A stretch of DNA of 37,447 nucleotides, from the NCBI GenBank assembly GCA_902538745.1, contig CACBGP010000007.1, positions 1 through 37,447 on the forward strand, given 5' to 3'. Origin of the DNA: an uncultured Pelagibacteraceae bacterium (GTDB lineage: Bacteria; Pseudomonadota; Alphaproteobacteria; Pelagibacterales; Pelagibacteraceae). This document shows positions 1 through 12,697 of the stretch, one piece after another. The notes under the pieces are model-generated. The model was not told the origin of the DNA and did no database searches. It worked only from the letters and a program-made list of their open reading frames with translations. Position 1 is the first letter of the stretch; the number at the start of each line of letters is the position of its first letter. Made by a program: the position numbers and the translations under genes.

Positions 1-531
1 ATGTTAAAAGACAAACCACCATTTAAAATAATAGCTCCTGGCAGAACATATAGGTCAGATAGCGATCAGACACACGCACCTATGTTTCATCAGGTTGAAG
101 GTCTTCATATAGACAAAGATATTAATATGGGACATTTAAAAGGATGTCTAAATTATTTTATTAAGGAATTTTTTGAATTGGATAAAATTAAAATGAGATT
201 TAGACCAAGTCATTTTCCCTTCACAGAGCCGTCTGCTGAAGTTGACATAGGATATGAGATGAAGGATGGCAAAATAGTAATTGGTGAAGGCGATCAATGG
301 CTAGAGATTTTGGGATGTGGGATGGTACATCCAAATGTTTTAAGAAATGTTAAAGTAGATCCAGTAAAGTTTCAAGGATATGCATTTGGGATGGGTATTG
401 ATAGGTTAGCTATGTTAAAGTATGGAATTAATGATTTAAGAGCTTTTTTCGATTGTGACTATAGATGGTTAAATCATTTTGGATTTGATCCTTTGGATGT
501 ACCAACAAATTATAGAGGCTTGAGTAGATGA
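1..531 (+). CDS. pheS: Phenylalanyl-tRNA synthetase alpha subunit, C-terminal part (5' truncated by window)
   Basis: Catalytic alpha subunit of the alpha2beta2 cytoplasmic enzyme that charges tRNA-Phe. The visible 176 residues are the C-terminal half of a protein that is usually about 330-360 aa. They hold class II motif 2 (around [18 protein letters not shown], residues 12-29), the FxxVEGL-type substrate-binding segment, the [10 protein letters not shown] stretch (about residues 105-114) and class II motif 3 ([14 protein letters not shown], about 129-142). The ATG at base 1 is an internal methionine, since family members continue upstream of it, so the true start lies outside the window. The stop overlaps the pheT start in an ATGA tetranucleotide at 528-531, consistent with translational coupling. 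Assignment is secure. Confidence 0.97.
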   Translation: MLKDKPPFKIIAPGRTYRSDSDQTHAPMFHQVEGLHIDKDINMGHLKGCLNYFIKEFFELDKIKMRFRPSHFPFTEPSAEVDIGYEMKDGKIVIGEGDQWLEILGCGMVHPNVLRNVKVDPVKFQGYAFGMGIDRLAMLKYGINDLRAFFDCDYRWLNHFGFDPLDVPTNYRGLSR

Positions 532-2933
532 AAATCACATTTGACTGGCTTAAAGATCATTTAAAAACAAATTTAAAAGAAAAAAATCTTTTAGAACAAC
601 TTACCAATGTTGGATTAGAGGTAGAAGGAGTACAAAATCTTTCTTCAGATAAAGAACTTTTTACAGTCGCTAAAATTATTAAAACAATAAAGCACCCAAA
701 TGCTGATCGGCTAAAAGTTTGCGATGTTGATGTCGGAGGAAAAGAATTAAAAAAAGTTGTATGTGGGGCTGCTAATGCAGTTGAGGGACTAATTACAGTA
801 TATGCACCTCCAGGATCAATTATCCCGAAAACTAAAACAAAATTAGTTGTGGCTAAAATAAGAGGAGTTACCTCTTATGGAATGCTTTGTTCAGAGTTTG
901 AATTAAATTTATCTGACGAGAGTGATGGTATAATTGAACTATCATCAGGATACAAAAAAATTATTGGCAAGAGTTATTTTTCAAAATCAAAATCTAAATT
1001 GATTGATTTATCTATAACACCTAATAGACCAGATTGTCTTGGCATAAGAGGAATTGCAAGAGATCTTGCTGCATCAGGCTTCGGAAAATTGATTGATTTT
1101 AAGAAAAAAAAAATTAAATCAAATAATAGACATTCTTTAAAAGTAAAAATAAAAAAAGAAAAAAATCAGGGATGTAGCATATTTGGTAGTTGCCTTATTA
1201 CTGATGTAAAGAATACCGAAAGTCCTCAATGGCTTAAAGACAAATTGATTTCAATAGGCCAAAAACCAATTTCTGCAATAGTTGATATTACAAATTATGT
1301 AATGTTCGATCTTAATCGTCCATTGCATGCTTATGATGCTGATAAAATCGAAAAGGGTATTATTGTTCGTAATTCAAAATCAGGAGAGAAATTTATTGCT
1401 TTAGATAATAAGGATTATAAGCTTGAAGATGGAATGTGTGTAATCAGTGACCATAAAGGTGTTTTAGGACTGGGCGGAATTATTGGTGGAACAAGATCAG
1501 GAACAGAATTAGATACAAAGAATATATTATTAGAGTCAGCTTATTTTAAACCTGGATCAATAAGAACCACTGCAAAAAAATTGAATCTTGATACTGATGC
1601 AAAGTTTAGATTTGAAAGAGGCATTGATCCATTATCAATTGAGGATGGCTTAAATAAAGCCGCAATATTAATTAAAGAAATTTGTGGGGGTAAAATCAGT
1701 AAAATTGATGTTCAAAAAATTGAAACTCATGAAACAAAAATAATTAAATTTGACATAAACCTAGTTGAAAAAGTAGCAGGTTTTAAAATTTCTACTAAAG
1801 AAATTTTTAAAATTTTAGAAAATCTTGGTTTCAAATTGAAAAAGAAAAAAAATTTTTTTGAATTAACTGTTCCATCATGGAGACCTGATATCACGCAAGA
1901 AATAGATATTGTTGAAGAATTGGTTAGAATAAGTGGTTATGATAAAATAAGTATTATAGATCCAATCAAGAAAAGAAAGAAGTCTACTTTAAATAAATCC
2001 CAAAAATTATTTCATTTTTTACAGAGATCAATTGCTTCTAAAGGTTATCTAGAAGCAATAACTTGGTCATTTACAGACTCAAATTACAATAATTATTTCA
2101 GAGACACTAAAAAAGAAATTAAGATTGTAAATCCAATAAGTACGGAATTAGATGTTTTAAGAAATTCAATATTCTCAAACTTGATAATATATATGAATAA
2201 AAATCTTGATAGAGGTTTTAAGGATTTATCGATTTATGAAATTGGCCCAACTTTCACTGGTTCTAAGCCAGGTGAACAAAATACTGTGGTATGTGGTTTG
2301 TCATCAGGAAAAAAATCAAGATTATCTTGGATTGAAAAAGAGAGAAATGTTGATGTCTTTGATGTCAAAAAAGATGTAGTCCAAACTTTAATTGAGGCAG
2401 GGTATAAATCAGAAGAATTTTTTATAGACAACAAAACTCCAAATTATTATCATCCTGGTAAATCTGGTAGATTATTTTTAAAAAAAGACGAAGACTTAGT
2501 AGCAGCTTATTTTGGAGAAATTCATCCAAATATAATTAAAAAGATTGATATGAGAACAGAGTCTCTAGTAGGTTTTGAAATTTTTTTAGACAATTTGAAA
2601 TTATCAGTAAAAACCTTAAATGATCAAAAAAATAAATTTAATGTTTCAGATTATCAAAAGTCTGAAAGAGATTTTGCATTTATCATAAACAAAGATGTTA
2701 ATGCACAAGACTTAATTAATGCTATTGCAACTGTAGACAAGAATTTGATAAGTAATATTAAAGTTTTTGATGTTTATGAAGGTGACAATATTCCTGAGAA
2801 TCAAAAATCGATAGCAATAAGTGTTACTATACAATCTATAGAAAAAACATTAAATGACAATGAATTAGAAAGTATTAATAAATTAATTATTGAGACAGTA
2901 GAAAATAAAACTGGTGCAAAGATCCGTTCTTAA
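528..2933 (+). CDS. pheT: Phenylalanyl-tRNA synthetase beta subunit
   Basis: Beta subunit of PheRS. It binds tRNA, contributes to the holoenzyme and carries the editing site that clears mischarged Tyr-tRNA-Phe. At 801 aa it is full length for the bacterial family. From N to C: an EMAP-like tRNA-binding domain (about residues 39-148), the B3/B4 editing region (about 210-375, with a GGIIGGT glycine run), the B5 domain (about 400-475), the catalytic-like core, and a C-terminal FDX-ACB anticodon-binding domain (about 708-801) containing a [10 protein letters not shown] segment. The start overlaps the pheS stop by 4 bases. The stop is only 5 bases before lepA, suggesting one pheS-pheT-lepA transcript. 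Confidence 0.97.
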   Translation: MKITFDWLKDHLKTNLKEKNLLEQLTNVGLEVEGVQNLSSDKELFTVAKIIKTIKHPNADRLKVCDVDVGGKELKKVVCGAANAVEGLITVYAPPGSIIPKTKTKLVVAKIRGVTSYGMLCSEFELNLSDESDGIIELSSGYKKIIGKSYFSKSKSKLIDLSITPNRPDCLGIRGIARDLAASGFGKLIDFKKKKIKSNNRHSLKVKIKKEKNQGCSIFGSCLITDVKNTESPQWLKDKLISIGQKPISAIVDITNYVMFDLNRPLHAYDADKIEKGIIVRNSKSGEKFIALDNKDYKLEDGMCVISDHKGVLGLGGIIGGTRSGTELDTKNILLESAYFKPGSIRTTAKKLNLDTDAKFRFERGIDPLSIEDGLNKAAILIKEICGGKISKIDVQKIETHETKIIKFDINLVEKVAGFKISTKEIFKILENLGFKLKKKKNFFELTVPSWRPDITQEIDIVEELVRISGYDKISIIDPIKKRKKSTLNKSQKLFHFLQRSIASKGYLEAITWSFTDSNYNNYFRDTKKEIKIVNPISTELDVLRNSIFSNLIIYMNKNLDRGFKDLSIYEIGPTFTGSKPGEQNTVVCGLSSGKKSRLSWIEKERNVDVFDVKKDVVQTLIEAGYKSEEFFIDNKTPNYYHPGKSGRLFLKKDEDLVAAYFGEIHPNIIKKIDMRTESLVGFEIFLDNLKLSVKTLNDQKNKFNVSDYQKSERDFAFIINKDVNAQDLINAIATVDKNLISNIKVFDVYEGDNIPENQKSIAISVTIQSIEKTLNDNELESINKLIIETVENKTGAKIRS

Positions 2934-2938
2934 TAAAA

Positions 2939-4747
2939 ATGACCACAATTGATCATATAAGAAATTTTGCAATAATTGCACATATAGACCATGGTAAATC
3001 TACAATAGCAGATAGAATAATTCACAAATGTGGAGGATTGACCGAAAGAGAGATGAAAGCTCAAGTTTTAGACTCAATGGAAATTGAGCGAGAAAGAGGA
3101 ATTACTATCAAAGCTCAAACGGTGAAACTTAATTACAAATCTAAAAACGGTAAAGAATATATTTTGAATATAATAGATACACCTGGTCATGTAGACTTTA
3201 GTTATGAGGTTAGCAGATCCCTCTATGCTTGTGAGGGTTCTATACTGATTGTGGATAGTACACAGGGTGTAGAGGCTCAAACATTGGCAAATGTTTATCA
3301 AGCTATGGATATAAACCATAAGATTATACCTGTTTTAAATAAGATTGATTTACCAGCATCAGACTTAGATAGAACAAAAAAACAAATTGAAGATGTAATT
3401 GGTATTGAGACTGAAGATGCCATTCCATGTTCGGGAAAAACTGGAGAGGGTATAGACAGTATTTTAGAACAAATAGTTAATCAGTTACCTGGTCCAAAAG
3501 GTAATTTAGATCAAGACTTGAAATGTTTATTGGTAGACAGTTGGTATGACACATATTTAGGGGTGGTTATTTTAGTAAGAGTTATAAATGGAAAAATTAC
3601 AAAAAATATGAAAATAAAAATGCTTTCAACAAATCAAGATTATATTGTTGAAAAAGTGGGTTTATTTACTCCCAAACCTAAAGATGTAAATGAACTTAAT
3701 TCTGGAGAGATAGGATTCATAACCACTGGAATTAAAGTTTTATCAGATACAAAAGTTGGAGATACAATTTGTGATGCTTCAAAACCAATAGTTGAGGCCT
3801 TACCGGGCTTTAAGCCCAGCAAACCAGTCGTTTTCTGCGGTTTGTTTCCAGTAGATAGTTCCGAATATCAGAAATTAAAAGATGGATTGGCAAAGTTACA
3901 ACTTAATGATGCGAGCTTTTCTTATGAAGCTGAGTCTTCTTCAGCTCTAGGTTTAGGTTTTAGATGTGGTTTTTTAGGATTATTACATCTTGAAATTATT
4001 ACTGAAAGATTAGAGAGAGAATTCGACGTTAATTTATTAACAACCACACCCGGTGTTGTTTATAAAGTAAAATATAATAATGGAGAGATTAAAGATTTAC
4101 AAAATCCTTCAAGTTTACCCGATCCAACATTGATTCAATCAATAGAGGAACCATGGATTAATGCAACTATAATTACCCCAGATAATTACTTGGGTTCTAT
4201 AATAAAATTATGCCAAGATAAAAGAGGAATTCAAAAAAATCTTAGTTATTCAGGTAATAGAGCTGTAATTTCTTATGAGCTACCATTAAATGAAGTAGTC
4301 TTTGATTTTAATGATCGAATTAAATCTATGACAAGCGGATATGCAAGTTTTGATTATGAAATAATCGAACATAGAGAGGGTGATCTAGTTAAACTTAGCA
4401 TTTTGGTTAATGGCGAACCTGTAGATGCACTAGCAATGATGATACATAAAGATTTTGCGCAAAAAACTGGAAGAGAAGTTTGTGAAAAATTAAAAGATTT
4501 AATTCCAAGACATAACTTTATGATACCAGTTCAAGCAGCTATTGGAGGTAAAATTATTGCTAGAGAAACAATTAAGGGATTTAAAAAAGATGTGTTAACC
4601 AAAATTCATGGTGGGGGTGCTACTGATAGAAAAAGAAAGTTACTTGAAAAACAAAAGAAGGGAAAAGCAAGATCAAAACAGTTTGGGAGAGTTGAAATCC
4701 CACAAGAAGCATTCATAGGTGTTCTTAAAATTAATAAAGAAAAATAA
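2939..4747 (+). CDS. lepA: Elongation factor 4 (LepA GTPase)
   Basis: Ribosome-associated translational GTPase of the EF-G/EF-Tu superfamily, implicated in remodelling of stalled or initiating ribosomes. At 602 aa it has the standard LepA length. Visible GTPase motifs are G1 AHIDHGKST (14-22), the [10 protein letters not shown] switch I segment (51-60), G3 DTPGH (80-84) and G4 NKID (134-137). The C-terminal half carries the LepA-specific block, including [19 protein letters not shown] close to the end, which distinguishes it from EF-G. It starts 5 bases after pheT, so the two are probably co-transcribed. No anomalies are seen. Confidence 0.98.
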   Translation: MTTIDHIRNFAIIAHIDHGKSTIADRIIHKCGGLTEREMKAQVLDSMEIERERGITIKAQTVKLNYKSKNGKEYILNIIDTPGHVDFSYEVSRSLYACEGSILIVDSTQGVEAQTLANVYQAMDINHKIIPVLNKIDLPASDLDRTKKQIEDVIGIETEDAIPCSGKTGEGIDSILEQIVNQLPGPKGNLDQDLKCLLVDSWYDTYLGVVILVRVINGKITKNMKIKMLSTNQDYIVEKVGLFTPKPKDVNELNSGEIGFITTGIKVLSDTKVGDTICDASKPIVEALPGFKPSKPVVFCGLFPVDSSEYQKLKDGLAKLQLNDASFSYEAESSSALGLGFRCGFLGLLHLEIITERLEREFDVNLLTTTPGVVYKVKYNNGEIKDLQNPSSLPDPTLIQSIEEPWINATIITPDNYLGSIIKLCQDKRGIQKNLSYSGNRAVISYELPLNEVVFDFNDRIKSMTSGYASFDYEIIEHREGDLVKLSILVNGEPVDALAMMIHKDFAQKTGREVCEKLKDLIPRHNFMIPVQAAIGGKIIARETIKGFKKDVLTKIHGGGATDRKRKLLEKQKKGKARSKQFGRVEIPQEAFIGVLKINKEK

Positions 4748-4751
4748 ATTT

Positions 4752-5531
4752 ATGATTTATTTAATTTATTTTTTATTATTATTGAATATTTTAATTTTAG
4801 CTGCATATAATAAAAAAAAACTTAAAAAATATTTTTATAAATCAGAAATTATTGAAAAAGATATTATAGATTTACATCCAATATTTAAGTTGAGAAAAAT
4901 TAGCAAGAACTTAAAAGGACCAACAAGGAAATCTATTGTCAGAAATTTCTGTATATCAGCTGGAAATAATATAACTGGTATGACCTCAAATTATGAGTCT
5001 TGGATAATTTCTGTTTTGAGCACAATAAGTAAAAATATTTTTGAGTTTGGAACTTGTAGTGGTAAAACTTCTTATTTGATGGCACTAAACTCAGATAAAG
5101 ACTCTAAAATTTATACTATTACACTGAAACCACAGGATATCGACAACTATAAAAAGAAAATTGGAGATAGTGATATTGCACAAAAAAATATAATTAATGA
5201 GAGCATTTATGACAAATTTTTATTCACAGATGAACCTGAGGAAAAAAAAATAAAAGTTATTTTTATGGATTCTTTACTATTTAATGAAAAAGAATTTCAT
5301 AATGAAGTCGATTTAATATTTATTGATGGTGGACATACTTTTTCTGTTGTTAAGAATGATAGTGAAAAAGCTTTTAAAATGGTAAAATCAAAAGGTGTTA
5401 TTCTTTGGCATGACTATAATTTGGGGAAAAAGTCATCCAAAGATGTAGTGAAATATCTTAATCTCATTTCTAAAGATAAAAAAATTTTTAAAGTAAAAAA
5501 TACATCTTTTTGTTTTTACCAAGAAAGTTAA
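4752..5531 (+). CDS. Membrane-anchored class I SAM-methyltransferase-like protein (Methyltransf_24 type)
   Basis: A predicted 259-aa protein with one N-terminal hydrophobic helix (about residues 2-17, IYLIYFLLLLNILILAA) followed by a basic stretch, so it is probably anchored with the enzyme domain in the cytoplasm. The domain looks like a Rossmann methyltransferase: FEFGTCSGKTS matches the SAM-binding glycine loop (here GTCSG), and DLIFIDGGHTF with a later ILWHDY matches the Methyltransf_24/Methyltransf_3 signature. Substrate is unknown. The frame is also open upstream to 4719 inside lepA, but the ATG 4 bases after the lepA stop is the more economical start and puts the hydrophobic helix right at the N terminus. 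It may be the last gene of the pheST-lepA transcript. Confidence 0.75.
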   Translation: MIYLIYFLLLLNILILAAYNKKKLKKYFYKSEIIEKDIIDLHPIFKLRKISKNLKGPTRKSIVRNFCISAGNNITGMTSNYESWIISVLSTISKNIFEFGTCSGKTSYLMALNSDKDSKIYTITLKPQDIDNYKKKIGDSDIAQKNIINESIYDKFLFTDEPEEKKIKVIFMDSLLFNEKEFHNEVDLIFIDGGHTFSVVKNDSEKAFKMVKSKGVILWHDYNLGKKSSKDVVKYLNLISKDKKIFKVKNTSFCFYQES

Positions 5532-5613
5532 ATTTTAATTGATAAGTGTTTGATCCTTACTAATAACAACAAATGTTTAGAATTAAAATGTTCAGATATT
5601 TAAACAAAAAAAT

Positions 5614-5703
5614 GGAGAGGTGGCCGAGTGGTTTAAGGCGCACGCTTGGAAAGCGTGTAAACGGGAAACTGTTTCGAGGGTTCGAATCCCTCTCTCTCCG
5701 CCA
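5614..5703 (+). tRNA. tRNA-Ser (anticodon GGA)
   Basis: The 90-base sequence folds as a class II tRNA. Acceptor GGAGAGG pairs with TCTCTCC, the anticodon stem CACGC/GCGTG encloses a loop with anticodon GGA, a long variable arm follows, and the T arm is GAGGG-TTCGAAT-CCCTC. Discriminator G73 is followed by an encoded CCA at 5701-5703. It reads UCC/UCU serine codons. It stands between the methyltransferase-like gene and gyrB on the same strand. Confidence 0.97.
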
Positions 5704-5781
5704 TTAAAAAAACTAATATTTTCAACCTTTATTTCGTTATTTTGATCCAACAATCTTATTATAAGTGAACAAATATTTTGA

Positions 5782-7860
<2,079 letters not shown>

Positions 7861-7862
7861 AA

Positions 7863-9131
7863 ATGAGGTTCTTTGAGGACTCAAAGTATTATTCTCTTAA
7901 AAAATCTACATATATAAATCTAAGATGGATTGGGATCATTGGTCAATTAATCTCTATTTACTTAGTACATTTTTATTTTGGTTTCAAATTTGATTTTTTT
8001 CTTACCAATTTAGCAATTTTTTTTGGGGTATTGAGTAATTTATATTTAATTTTTGTTTATAAAAAAACTCAACTATCAGATAGGTCAGCTTTACTATTCT
8101 TGCTTTTTGATATTGTTCAATTAACTGTTTTAATTTATTTAACCGGAGGTGCAAAAAATCCTTTTATAATTTTTATAATTATACCAAGTATTTTTGCTTC
8201 AACTAATCTTGGATTAAAAACTAACTTATTAATAGTTTTGATAACCTGTATTATGATTATTTTTCTTACATTTTATGCAAGTGACTTACCATATCCATTA
8301 GCTAACCACTTTCACATGAGTGATTATATTTATTATTCAATACCCGTTTCTTTGATTATAGCATTAATATTTTTAAATTATTTTGCAATAATCTTTGGGA
8401 GAGAATCAAGATTAAGAAAAGAAGCTTTAAACAAAATGGAAGAAATTATGGCAAAAGAACATGAAATGTTATCTTTAGGAGGTCAAGCAGCAGCAGCAGC
8501 CCATTCTCTTGGAACGCCTTTATCGACAATTAAAATAATTTCACAAGAATTAACAAAACAATTAAAAAATCAAAAAGATGTAATTCAGGATATTGAATTA
8601 CTCTCAAGTCAGGTCGAGAGATGTAATCAAATTTTAAAAAAGCTATCACTAAATCCTGATATAGAGGATAATTTTATTGATGAGGATTCGACTATGAGAG
8701 ATTATCTTAAAGAGATAATATCCTCTTTTAAAGAAACTAGTAAAAATCAGTTTAATTTTAATTTTGAACAAGACGCACACTCAAAAAAAATAACCAAATC
8801 AATTGAAATAGTTTATGGTCTTAGAAATTTTATAGGTAATGCAAATAAATTTTGCAAAAGTAAAATTTATATAAACTTAAGTTCAAATACCCAAAATACG
8901 ATTGTGACCATTGAGGATGATGGCGAGGGATACCCAAATGACATCCTCTCAAAGATAGGAGAGCCTTATCTAAAATCATCTAATAAAAATAGTGGATTAG
9001 GTTTAGGATTATTTATAGGAAAGACTTTACTTGAAAAAAATTTTGCCACTGTTAATTGTTGGAATTCTCAAACAAGAAGTGGAGCTGAAGTAACAATAAA
9101 GTGGAAAAATAAAGATTTGTTCAATCTTTAA
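7863..9131 (+). CDS. regB: RegB/PrrB/ActS-type redox-sensing histidine kinase
   Basis: Membrane sensor kinase of 422 aa. In the RegB/PrrB family it senses quinone pool and thiol redox state and phosphorylates the regulator RegA/PrrA. The N-terminal 180 residues contain about six hydrophobic segments and the family's quinone-binding heptad GGAKNPF (95-101). The dimerization/H-box region has phospho-acceptor H214 ([12 protein letters not shown]) and a cysteine at 254 (ERCNQIL). H214 and C254 are 40 residues apart, the same spacing as H225 and redox-active C265 of Rhodobacter RegB. The C-terminal HATPase domain shows N-box NANKF, DDGEGYP and GLGLGLFIG. No RegA-like gene is adjacent. It follows gyrB by 2 bases, and its stop overlaps that of convergent cobT. 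Confidence 0.88.
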   Translation: MRFFEDSKYYSLKKSTYINLRWIGIIGQLISIYLVHFYFGFKFDFFLTNLAIFFGVLSNLYLIFVYKKTQLSDRSALLFLLFDIVQLTVLIYLTGGAKNPFIIFIIIPSIFASTNLGLKTNLLIVLITCIMIIFLTFYASDLPYPLANHFHMSDYIYYSIPVSLIIALIFLNYFAIIFGRESRLRKEALNKMEEIMAKEHEMLSLGGQAAAAAHSLGTPLSTIKIISQELTKQLKNQKDVIQDIELLSSQVERCNQILKKLSLNPDIEDNFIDEDSTMRDYLKEIISSFKETSKNQFNFNFEQDAHSKKITKSIEIVYGLRNFIGNANKFCKSKIYINLSSNTQNTIVTIEDDGEGYPNDILSKIGEPYLKSSNKNSGLGLGLFIGKTLLEKNFATVNCWNSQTRSGAEVTIKWKNKDLFNL

Positions 9132-10927
9132 TGAAAATTTTTTTTACTTCTAAAAAGTTCACTCAATTGAGAAATCATCACATCTCCCAATTCATTGACA
9201 TCTGTAATCTTTATCGCTCGATTATAGTATCTTGATACATCATGACCTATTCCAATTGCTAAAATTTCAGTTTCAGTTTTTTCTTCGATAAATTTCACAA
9301 TTTTCTTTAAATGTTTTTCAAGAAAATCTCCTGAATTGACTGACAGAGTTGAGTCATCAACTGGTGCACCATCAGAAATTACCATTAATATTTTTCTTTC
9401 TTCTTTTCTTTTTTTTAATCGATTAAATGCCCAAGAAATTGCTTCTCCATCAATATTTTCTTTTAATAATCCCTCTTTTAACATCAAACCAAGATTATTT
9501 TTACATTGCCGCCAATGTGTGTCAGCCCCTTTATAAATTATGTGTCTTAAATCATTTAATCTACCCGGTGTTTTTGGTTTACCCTTTTTATTCCAAAACT
9601 CTCTACTTTTTCCACCTTTCCAATTTTTAGTTGTGAAACCTAATATTTCAACTTTAACAGAGCATCTTTCTAAGGTTCTTGATAAAATATCAGCGCAAAT
9701 GGCAGCAATTGTAATTGGACGTCCTCTCATAGACCCTGAATTATCTATTAAAAGAGTAACGACAGTGTCTTTAAAATCTAAATCTTTTTCTTTTTTAAAA
9801 GATAATGAATTATAAGGGTCCATTATTATTCTTGTTAATTTTGAACTATCCAATAACCCTTCCTCTAAATCAAACTCCCAGGCTCTATTTTGTTTTGCCA
9901 ACAGTTGTCTTTGAAGTTTGTTTGCAAGTTTAGTGATAATGTCCTGGAAACTTACTAACTGCTGATCTAAAGTTTTTCTTAATTTCGAAGCTTCATCGGA
10001 GTTTTCTAAATTTTCTGCCTTCATAATTTCATCAAACTGGGTCGTAAAAATTTTATAGTCTGTGTTTAAATCATTAATTGTTTTTTTTTGAATAATTTGT
10101 TCGTTATTTTGTTGATTAGACTCACTATCACTTGGTTGCTCATCAATTTTGTATTCATCTATATCATATTCAGAGTCTAAACTTGCTTCGGTTTGCTCAT
10201 TTTCATTTTTATCTCTAAAGTCATCAGAATTACTGTCTTGATCATCATTGGATGGATTATTTTGACCATCATCTTGGTTTTCTTCTCTGGTTTCCTCACT
10301 CTCCTCATTTTTAAAAATATCCATTTCTTTTAATATTTCTGAAAACTTTGAAGAATATTCATTTTGATATTCTAAATTTTCTTTTAAAAATTCGATGTGT
10401 TTGTTCATTACTTTATCGAAGTCTTTCTCCCAAAAATTTAACATATTATTGGTTAAGGTATTTAATTTGACATTTAGAAATTTCTTTAACATATACAATT
10501 CAAAAGCCTCTACTACCGGTACATCTTCTTTTGAATTTAATTGGTCTTTTCTTTTTAACTGGATTATTTGACTATAATTTTCTTTAAGATTTTTTTCTAT
10601 ACCTTTCAACATTTTTGAGCCCAGACATTCATACCTTACTTTTTCAGCGATAGAATAAAGAGACTTATATGAAGAATTTAAAGGTAAATTCTTTTTGTAA
10701 ATTTCATCATTTGAGAACTTTTTTTTTAAAGCAGACGAGTCAGACTCTGCTCTTGCTTTAATGAAATCTCCTTTTGAGTTAAGATTTTCAATATTTACAA
10801 AATTCAAATCTTTTTTATTTTTTCCATCAATATTTTTAAGACTAATATCATCAGAAATCACTTTTACTGTTGAAGTTAAAGCTTGCTTAAGTTTTTCTCT
10901 TAAGTTTTCAGCCTTATTATTTTTCAT
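9128..10927 (-). CDS. cobT: CobT-like VWA protein (aerobic cobaltochelatase CobT subunit family)
   Basis: A 599-aa protein related to CobT, which with CobS forms the AAA+ chaperone module that drives CobN in aerobic cobalt insertion. An N-terminal helical region (about 80-200) is followed by a strongly acidic, Asn/Gln-rich linker (about 207-270), a coiled-coil-like segment, and a C-terminal von Willebrand A domain with MIDAS motif DNSGS (395-399) and a later ISDGAPVDD acidic loop. This is the domain order of CobT and of magnesium-chelatase D subunits. The start lies directly behind the cobS stop with no gap. No cobN or other cobalamin synthesis gene is in the window, so the biochemical role here is uncertain. 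Its stop shares a TTAA with the convergent regB stop. Confidence 0.85.
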   Translation of the reverse strand: MKNNKAENLREKLKQALTSTVKVISDDISLKNIDGKNKKDLNFVNIENLNSKGDFIKARAESDSSALKKKFSNDEIYKKNLPLNSSYKSLYSIAEKVRYECLGSKMLKGIEKNLKENYSQIIQLKRKDQLNSKEDVPVVEAFELYMLKKFLNVKLNTLTNNMLNFWEKDFDKVMNKHIEFLKENLEYQNEYSSKFSEILKEMDIFKNEESEETREENQDDGQNNPSNDDQDSNSDDFRDKNENEQTEASLDSEYDIDEYKIDEQPSDSESNQQNNEQIIQKKTINDLNTDYKIFTTQFDEIMKAENLENSDEASKLRKTLDQQLVSFQDIITKLANKLQRQLLAKQNRAWEFDLEEGLLDSSKLTRIIMDPYNSLSFKKEKDLDFKDTVVTLLIDNSGSMRGRPITIAAICADILSRTLERCSVKVEILGFTTKNWKGGKSREFWNKKGKPKTPGRLNDLRHIIYKGADTHWRQCKNNLGLMLKEGLLKENIDGEAISWAFNRLKKRKEERKILMVISDGAPVDDSTLSVNSGDFLEKHLKKIVKFIEEKTETEILAIGIGHDVSRYYNRAIKITDVNELGDVMISQLSELFRSKKNFH

Positions 10928-11902
10928 TTAAATTTGAATATTTGCTAGTGACTCTGGCAGCTCTTCTCCAAAACATCTTTGGTAGTATTCAGCAATTGTA
11001 TTTTTTTCAATTTCATCACATTTATTTAGAAAAGTGACTCTAAATGCGTATCCTATATCTTTAAATATTTCTGCATTTTCAGCCCAATGTAGTACTGTTC
11101 TTGGACTCATTACAGTACTTATATCTCCAGCAATAAATCCTTTTCGAGTTAAGGATGCAACTTTTATCATATTTGAAACTTTTTCTTTTCCTTTAGGATT
11201 ATTTAAAGATTTATTTTTAGCTAATATAATATCCATTTCTTTATCTAAACTTAAGTAGTTGAGAGTTGTTACAATATTCCACCTATCCATTTGACCTTGA
11301 TTTATTTGTTGTGTACCATGGTAAAGACCACTCGTATCACCAAGTCCTACAGTATTTGATGTTGCAAACAATCTAAAATATTTATTTTGTTTTAAAACTT
11401 TATTTTTATCAAGAAGTGTAAAACTCCCTTCTGACTCAAGCACTCTCTGAATGACAAACATTACATCTGGTCTACCAGCGTCATACTCGTCAAAGACTAA
11501 AGCGATGGGGTTTTGTATTGACCAAGGAAGAATTCCTTCCTTAAATTCAGTAATTTGTTTACCATCCTTTAAAACGATCGCGTCTTTACCAATTAAATCA
11601 ATTCTACTAATATGACTATCAAGGTTTACTCTTATACATGGCCAATTTAACCTTGCAGCAATTTGCTCAATATGTGTAGATTTCCCTGTACCATGATAAC
11701 CTTGAACTAATACTCTTTTGTTAAAAGCAAATCCAGAAATTATAGCCAATGTTGTATCTCTATCAAATTTATAATTTTTATCTATTTCGGGCACATACTC
11801 ATTTTTTTCTGAAAAAGCATCAACCTCCATTTCAGAGTCAATGCCAAAAGTCTGTTTTATTGAAACTTTTATATCTGGTTGAGTGTTGATGTCAGGTGTC
11901 AA
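10928..11902 (-). CDS. cobS: CobS-like AAA+ ATPase
   Basis: A 324-aa MoxR/CobS-type AAA+ ATPase, the motor partner of the CobT VWA protein. Visible motifs: an N-terminal CobS-specific region ([13 protein letters not shown], 14-26), Walker [10 protein letters not shown] (68-76), a [15 protein letters not shown] block typical of CobS (94-108), Walker [12 protein letters not shown] (133-143) and a sensor I segment LFATSNT. Length agrees with family members. The start overlaps the end of the dnaJ-like gene by 11 bases, and the stop abuts cobT, so dnaJ-cobS-cobT look like one transcription unit. Cobalt chelation is known for the family; whether this copy does it is not shown by the window. Confidence 0.88.
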   Translation of the reverse strand: MTPDINTQPDIKVSIKQTFGIDSEMEVDAFSEKNEYVPEIDKNYKFDRDTTLAIISGFAFNKRVLVQGYHGTGKSTHIEQIAARLNWPCIRVNLDSHISRIDLIGKDAIVLKDGKQITEFKEGILPWSIQNPIALVFDEYDAGRPDVMFVIQRVLESEGSFTLLDKNKVLKQNKYFRLFATSNTVGLGDTSGLYHGTQQINQGQMDRWNIVTTLNYLSLDKEMDIILAKNKSLNNPKGKEKVSNMIKVASLTRKGFIAGDISTVMSPRTVLHWAENAEIFKDIGYAFRVTFLNKCDEIEKNTIAEYYQRCFGEELPESLANIQI

Positions 11903-12419
11903 TTTTTTCCCTATAAGTATTTTTTAGTTGAGTGTAAGCTAGCGTGATCAACTTAAGTTTTTCCTCATATTTTTTATTGCCTAAATTCATATCAGGGTGA
12001 AATTTTTTAACAAGTGTTTTGAATTTTTCTTGTATTTTCATCCATTTCATACCAACCGATAGACCAAGTATTTCAAAAGCTTTTATGTCTTTGTGGTCAA
12101 ATTTAAATTGACGCATATAATTAAAATCGCTCTTAATTTTCCTATTGTCAAACTCATCTTTTAAGGTGTTATTCCACAATACTTTAAAAAAATTATCTGA
12201 AGAGCTAAAGCTTTGAGTAGGTTTATGCCAAGTCATATCTGATTTTAAAAAATTCAATATTTGATTGTCATCCATTCCAGAAAAATAATTCCAGTTTTTA
12301 TTAAATTCCCTTATATGCTTTAAACATAACATTCTAAATTTTTTACTATTATCTCTCTCAATTGGTGCTTTATATTCACCTAATTCTTTACAATTATCCC
12401 AATCACAAATATTTTTCAT
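11892..12419 (-). CDS. J-domain (DnaJ-like) protein with an N-terminal Cys/His cluster
   Basis: A 175-aa protein with a C-terminal J domain (about residues 115-173) containing the invariant HPD at 141-143, which stimulates DnaK ATPase. The N terminus carries C5, C10, C32 and H35 in the pattern CxxxxC...CxxH, possibly a small metal-binding knuckle, followed by an NWNYFSGM segment also found in alphaproteobacterial relatives next to cobS. The frame extends upstream to 12461, but that would run into divergent bolA; the ATG giving [10 protein letters not shown] is preferred because it begins where the conserved Cys region begins. It is the first gene of the dnaJ-cobS-cobT run and lies 17 bases from bolA. 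Confidence 0.85.
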   Translation of the reverse strand: MKNICDWDNCKELGEYKAPIERDNSKKFRMLCLKHIREFNKNWNYFSGMDDNQILNFLKSDMTWHKPTQSFSSSDNFFKVLWNNTLKDEFDNRKIKSDFNYMRQFKFDHKDIKAFEILGLSVGMKWMKIQEKFKTLVKKFHPDMNLGNKKYEEKLKLITLAYTQLKNTYREKIDT

Positions 12420-12436
12420 GATATAATAAATATATA

Positions 12437-12697
12437 ATGAATATAATTGACTTAATTGCAATCGTAAAAAAAAAAATAAAAAATGAGATTACTGTTCAAG
12501 ATATTATTGTAGAAGACAAATCTTTCCTACATGTAGGTCATCAAGGTAATGACAAAAAAAAATTTCATTTAAAGATTTTGATAAAATCAGAGGAACTATC
12601 AAAAATCAGTAGAATTCAAAGTAATAAAAAAATTTATAAAATTTTGAATAAGGAACTTAAAAACAATATTCACTCTATTCAAATTTTAATCACCTAA
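12437..12697 (+). CDS. bolA: BolA family protein
   Basis: An 86-aa BolA-family protein. BolA proteins usually partner monothiol glutaredoxins in iron-sulfur cluster handling or iron sensing. The family pattern is visible: an acidic turn then SFLHVGHQG (about residues 29-37), alternating strand/helix FHLKILI, the RIQSNKKIYKIL helix (degenerate form of the usual RHRxVxxxL), and a closing IHSIQI strand. Length is normal. A TATAAT at 12422-12427 would place a start site only a few bases before the ATG, so the mRNA may be almost leaderless. The 3' end overlaps the end of convergent aroB by 12 bases. Confidence 0.82.
   Translation: MNIIDLIAIVKKKIKNEITVQDIIVEDKSFLHVGHQGNDKKKFHLKILIKSEELSKISRIQSNKKIYKILNKELKNNIHSIQILIT

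Noticed and set aside
3074..3319. 81-codon minus-strand frame inside lepA, and similar frames antisense to gyrB, dapE, dapD, cobS, cobT, argB and others
   Set aside because: They lie wholly within strongly supported genes, have no family features and reflect AT-rich codon bias.
12420..12461. Upstream extension of the dnaJ-like gene
   Set aside because: It would overlap the bolA start; the conserved Cys region begins at the ATG ending at 12419.
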